A stretch of 19,053 bases of DNA from F-183 sp036502165 (GTDB lineage: Bacteria > Acidobacteriota > Terriglobia > Bryobacterales > Bryobacteraceae), in assembly GCA_036502165.1 (NCBI GenBank), contig DASXZC010000084.1, positions 1-19,053 of the forward strand. Reading direction: 5' to 3'. Under the pieces are notes generated by a model. That model saw only the letters and a list, made by a program, of their open reading frames with translations, did no database searches and had not been told where the DNA came from. Shown here piece after piece: positions 16,291 to 19,053 of this stretch (the first letter of the stretch is position 1; every line of letters starts with the position of its first letter). Made by a program: the position numbers and the translations under genes.

Positions 16291-17597
16291 GCGGCGGAAT
16301 TGCCGGATTAGCCGCGGCAGCGGCACTGGGCTCTACGCCCGGTTACGAGGTTCAGCTATTCGAAACTCGCGCCTTCCTCGGCGGACGAGCGACGTCGTAT
16401 CCAGCGCCAGCCACTTCGGATGGCGAAACCGCGGAGACGATCGACAACTGCCAGCACATTCTGCTGAAGTGCTGCGTCAATCTGTGCGATTTATACCGGC
16501 GTTTGGGCGTTCTCGATAAGATCGAATTTCACAAGCGATTCTATTTCATTGAACCAGGCGGAAGGACGTCGACGCTCGAGGCGGGCGTGCTGCCTGCGCC
16601 GGCGCACTTCACGGAATCATTCTTGCGCGCGAAGTATTTGTCGCTTGCGGACAAGGTCTCGCTGACCCGCGGATTGCTCGCGTTGAAGAGCGAATACAAG
16701 ACGCGCAAGGATCTCGATTCCATCACGATGCTCGAATGGCTGCTGGAGAAGCGGCAGACTCCGCGAGTGATCGAGCGATTCTGGCGGCAAGTGCTGGTGA
16801 GCGCGATTAACGAAGAGCTCGACAAGATGGCGGCGGCGCATGGTTTTCAGGTGTTCTGGCTCGGATTCCTGACGCGGCGCGACAGCTATGAAATGGGAAT
16901 TCCGAAGGTGCCGCTGGGCGATTTATATAGCGATGAAGTCTGGCGGCGATTTCCGGCGGTTGAGATCTTGGGGCGGCGTCCGGTTGAGCGGATCATGATC
17001 GAGGACGGAGCAGTGAAGGGCATGCGGACGGCGGATGGGGAGATCCACGAGGCGGATTTTTATATATCCGCGGTGCCGTTCGATCGCATTGGCGCGCTTG
17101 CGCCTGAGGCCGAGGTCGACGTTGCGCCGTTCTCGCATGTGCCGATTACGGGCATACATTTGTGGTTCGATCGCAAGGTTACCGATCTGCCGCATGCGAC
17201 GCTGCTCGACCGGACGATTCAGTGGATGTACAACAAGTCCGAAGGCAAGTATCTGCAATTGGTCGTGAGTGCGTCGCGGTCGCTGACCTCGATGGCGCGA
17301 GCTGATGTGATTGCGCTAGGGCTGCGGGAATTGGCGGAGTTTTTTCCGGCGGTCGCCGAGGCGAAGGTCGTGAAGGCGCATGTGGTGAAGGAAGTCCGCG
17401 CGACGTTCTCGGCGGCGCCGGGGCTCGAGGCACGGCGTCCATTGAGTGCGACGAAGATCCGCAATCTGTTTCTGGCAGGAGATTGGACGCGGTCGGGATG
17501 GCCGTCGACAATGGAAGGCGCGGTGCGGAGCGGGTACAAGGCGGCAGAGGCGGTCCTGAAGACCCAAGGCGCGTTTTTGATTCCGGATAACGGATAG
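16269..17597 (+). CDS. hpnE: HpnE, FAD-dependent hydroxysqualene dehydroxylase
   Basis: HpnE reduces hydroxysqualene to squalene in the three-enzyme route HpnC-HpnD-HpnE that feeds hopanoid synthesis. The sequence shows the Rossmann dinucleotide fold VIIVGGGIAGLAAA at the N-terminus, FETRAFLGGRATSY, DNCQHILLKCC, TGIHLWFDR, and the C-terminal FAD signature FLAGDWTRSGWPSTMEGAVRSG. The length from TTG at 16269 is 442 aa. I prefer this start over the in-frame TTG at 16233 because it has a GGAG site 9 bases upstream and gives the usual short N-terminus; no ATG is available. The gene overlaps the 42-aa frame. No hpnC or hpnD neighbour is in view, so this copy stands apart. A related carotenoid-type desaturase is a less likely alternative. 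Confidence 0.87.
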   Translation: MARVIIVGGGIAGLAAAAALGSTPGYEVQLFETRAFLGGRATSYPAPATSDGETAETIDNCQHILLKCCVNLCDLYRRLGVLDKIEFHKRFYFIEPGGRTSTLEAGVLPAPAHFTESFLRAKYLSLADKVSLTRGLLALKSEYKTRKDLDSITMLEWLLEKRQTPRVIERFWRQVLVSAINEELDKMAAAHGFQVFWLGFLTRRDSYEMGIPKVPLGDLYSDEVWRRFPAVEILGRRPVERIMIEDGAVKGMRTADGEIHEADFYISAVPFDRIGALAPEAEVDVAPFSHVPITGIHLWFDRKVTDLPHATLLDRTIQWMYNKSEGKYLQLVVSASRSLTSMARADVIALGLRELAEFFPAVAEAKVVKAHVVKEVRATFSAAPGLEARRPLSATKIRNLFLAGDWTRSGWPSTMEGAVRSGYKAAEAVLKTQGAFLIPDNG

Positions 17598-17600
17598 CGG

Positions 17601-17629
17601 CTGTCACAAACGGTCGCGTTTCGTGACAG
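17601..17629. promoter_or_regulatory. Long inverted repeat between hpnE and the GYF-FHA gene
   Basis: CTGTCACAAACG (17601-17612) pairs with CGTTTCGTGACAG (17617-17629), 12 base pairs with one bulged C and a 4-nt loop. It begins 4 bases after the hpnE stop. No U-run follows, so it could be an imperfect terminator or a dyad operator (half-site CTGTCAC). The right arm contains most of the 14-bp element that recurs at 3824-3837. Confidence 0.55.
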
Positions 17630-17632
17630 AAT
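17619..17632 (+). promoter_or_regulatory. Second copy of element TTTCGTGACAGAAT
   Basis: An exact copy of the 14-mer found at 3824-3837, here 33 bases before the ATG at 17666 and forming the right arm of the inverted repeat. At the first site no CTGTCAC arm is present, so the shared unit is the 14-mer rather than the dyad. Confidence 0.35.
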
Positions 17633-17665
17633 CTATAGGATACGCCCGAGGGGCTTTAACGAACT

Positions 17666-19053
17666 ATGAATCCAGCAGGTCAATGGTATTACCTCTCTGG
17701 CTCGACTCCGACGGGCCCGATTCCGCAGACGAAGCTGTTTGAGCTGATCAAGAGCGGGGAGTTGATTCCCTCCGTGCAAGTCGCGGCCGCGGGATGGCAG
17801 CAGTGGCAGCCGGCGTCGGCGGTGTTTCCGGAATTAGCGTCCGCGGCTCCTGTGGCGGCTCCTGCGCCGACGATTGCGATGTCGCCTTCGCCGTCGCCTT
17901 CACCGGTAGCGGCTACTGCGTCGACGGCGTCCATGCCCGCCGTCTCTCCGAGGCCGACTGCGCCGACGCAGACCATCATGCAGCCGGAGCCTATCGTCGC
18001 GGCACAGCCCAAGGCGGAGGCTGCGAGACCGACGGTCGTCGAGACTCAACCTTCGGTATCGCAGGTGCGACCGTCGTATCAATCTCAACCGCAGGCGCCG
18101 TCGCCACTACCGTTTCAGCCGCAACCGCAGCCTGCTTTCCAGCCTCAGCCGCAGATGCAACCCCAGTTCCAGCCGCATGGGCAGTTCGGGGCTCCGGCTC
18201 CGACGGCGATTCCTGCGGTCCAACTGCGTTGCCTCGCGGGGCCGGATGCGGACAAGGTATTCATCATCAGCTCGGCTGAAGTTTTACTCGGACGCGCGAG
18301 CGGAATCGGCCAGTCGGATCCGGCGCTTGCCGATCAACACCTGACGCTGTGCTGGCAGAATAACGCGCTGTACTATCGAATGCTCGGCGGACAGATTCGG
18401 ATCGATGGCGTGATTCCGCCACCGACAGGAGTGCTGCAACTCGGGCAGTCGTTCCAGATGGGATCCTCGATCTGGCAGGTGAACAGCCAGACGGCGACAC
18501 TCGGCGGATTGCTGGATTCACTGGGAAAACGGCTTAATTCTCTCGCGTCGACGGAAAAGCTCGAAGGCTTCAGCCTGAGCGGCATGTTCTCGGAGACGTT
18601 TAAGAAGCGAGCGCAAGAGGAAGTCGACGAGTACTTCATCTGCGGGACGTCGAAGACGACTCCGGCGATCGAGAAGGCTGTCACGGGTTGGCCGAAGCCA
18701 TGGTTCTTCATGCGGGTGTTGATCTTCCTTGCTGCGACATTCTTTCTGTTCTGGCTCGGCTGGCGCGAATTTACCAACACCAATCTGCTGCCGGGAATGA
18801 TGATGATTGGCGCGATGGTCATCCCGCTCGCGGTCGTCATTCTGTTCTTCGAATTGAATACGCCGCGTAATGTATCGTTCTTCAACGCGATCGGATTGCT
18901 GTGCGTGGGTGGCGTCCTTTCGATTTTCGTTGCGCTGATCGGCTTCCAGGTTTCGGGGCTCGATTCGATTCTCGGACCTCCAGCGGCGGGCGTGATCGAG
19001 GAGATCGGCAAGCTTGTGACCGTCATCATTCTGGCTCGCAACACGAGGCAGAA
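17666..19053 (+). CDS. GYF_2-FHA-PrsW-like intramembrane protease (3' end outside window)
   Basis: The frame is open from ATG 17666 to the window edge, 462 codons. A GYF_2-type domain (about 6-50) has WYYLSGSTPTGPIP and GWQQWQP. A long Ala/Pro then Gln/Pro-rich linker spans about 55-183. An FHA-like domain (about 186-273) keeps the LLGR turn, but has ADQH where SRxH is expected and no NGT, so phosphothreonine binding is doubtful. From about 346 there are at least three hydrophobic segments, with FFELNTP (E396) and PPAAGVIEEIGKL (E445-E446-x-x-K449), the conserved glutamates of PrsW-type membrane proteases. It probably sits in the inner membrane with the GYF and FHA domains in the cytoplasm, sensing envelope state and cutting a membrane protein, by analogy with PrsW and anti-sigma factor RsiW. 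A GAGGGG lies about 12 bases before the ATG. Confidence 0.85.
   Translation, partial: MNPAGQWYYLSGSTPTGPIPQTKLFELIKSGELIPSVQVAAAGWQQWQPASAVFPELASAAPVAAPAPTIAMSPSPSPSPVAATASTASMPAVSPRPTAPTQTIMQPEPIVAAQPKAEAARPTVVETQPSVSQVRPSYQSQPQAPSPLPFQPQPQPAFQPQPQMQPQFQPHGQFGAPAPTAIPAVQLRCLAGPDADKVFIISSAEVLLGRASGIGQSDPALADQHLTLCWQNNALYYRMLGGQIRIDGVIPPPTGVLQLGQSFQMGSSIWQVNSQTATLGGLLDSLGKRLNSLASTEKLEGFSLSGMFSETFKKRAQEEVDEYFICGTSKTTPAIEKAVTGWPKPWFFMRVLIFLAATFFLFWLGWREFTNTNLLPGMMMIGAMVIPLAVVILFFELNTPRNVSFFNAIGLLCVGGVLSIFVALIGFQVSGLDSILGPPAAGVIEEIGKLVTVIILARNTRQ

Overview
The window looks like a chromosomal segment of an Acidobacteriota genome, probably of the Solibacter/Bryobacter type. The grounds are a VWFA-related protein of the acidobacterial type, an Oar-like TonB-dependent receptor with an N-terminal carboxypeptidase-regulatory domain, high-GC coding sequence, many GTG/TTG starts and a redox protein that appears to use selenocysteine. 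I found no rRNA, intact tRNA, CRISPR array, insertion sequence or prophage gene.

Layout. (1) 1-3138, plus strand: a tightly overlapping histidine operon hisI(partial)-HAD phosphatase-hisH-hisF-hisA. (2) 3139-4106: a non-coding-looking region that holds two tandem minus-strand genes for the identical 16-residue peptide MKIKSNMKSGMTVWGG, with their own leader and a strong minus-strand terminator, followed by a plus-strand 45-aa antitoxin-like protein. (3) 4107-7147, plus: an FHA-GAF-AAA+-Fis sigma-54 activator overlapping a class I/II aminotransferase by one base. (4) 15861 down to 7125, minus: a likely operon of a small secreted protein, an Oar-like receptor, a VWFA-domain protein and a redoxin-DsbD-alpha fusion, then an NfrB-like glycosyltransferase with a c-di-GMP-type MshEN domain. 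(5) 15862-16161: a divergent intergenic region with repeated small hairpins. (6) 16162-19053, plus: a 42-aa membrane microprotein overlapping the start of hpnE (hydroxysqualene dehydroxylase), then a GYF-FHA-PrsW protease-like protein that runs off the end.

The two observations most worth following are these. First, an in-frame TGA (9921-9923) sits exactly at the first cysteine position of a W-C-x-x-C-K redox motif and is followed 13 nt later by a perfect 7-bp stem with a 5-nt loop of bacterial SECIS type. The gene that looks broken in two is therefore best read as one 379-aa selenoprotein. Second, the twin 16-aa peptide genes differ only at synonymous sites inside a 62-63 bp repeat and each has its own ribosome binding site, which argues that the peptide itself is selected.

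The his genes work together in the late steps of histidine synthesis; the HAD protein is a candidate for the histidinol-phosphate phosphatase. The envelope operon combines outer-membrane transport, a secreted VWA protein and periplasmic thiol/selenol redox chemistry. The remaining links between genes are inference.
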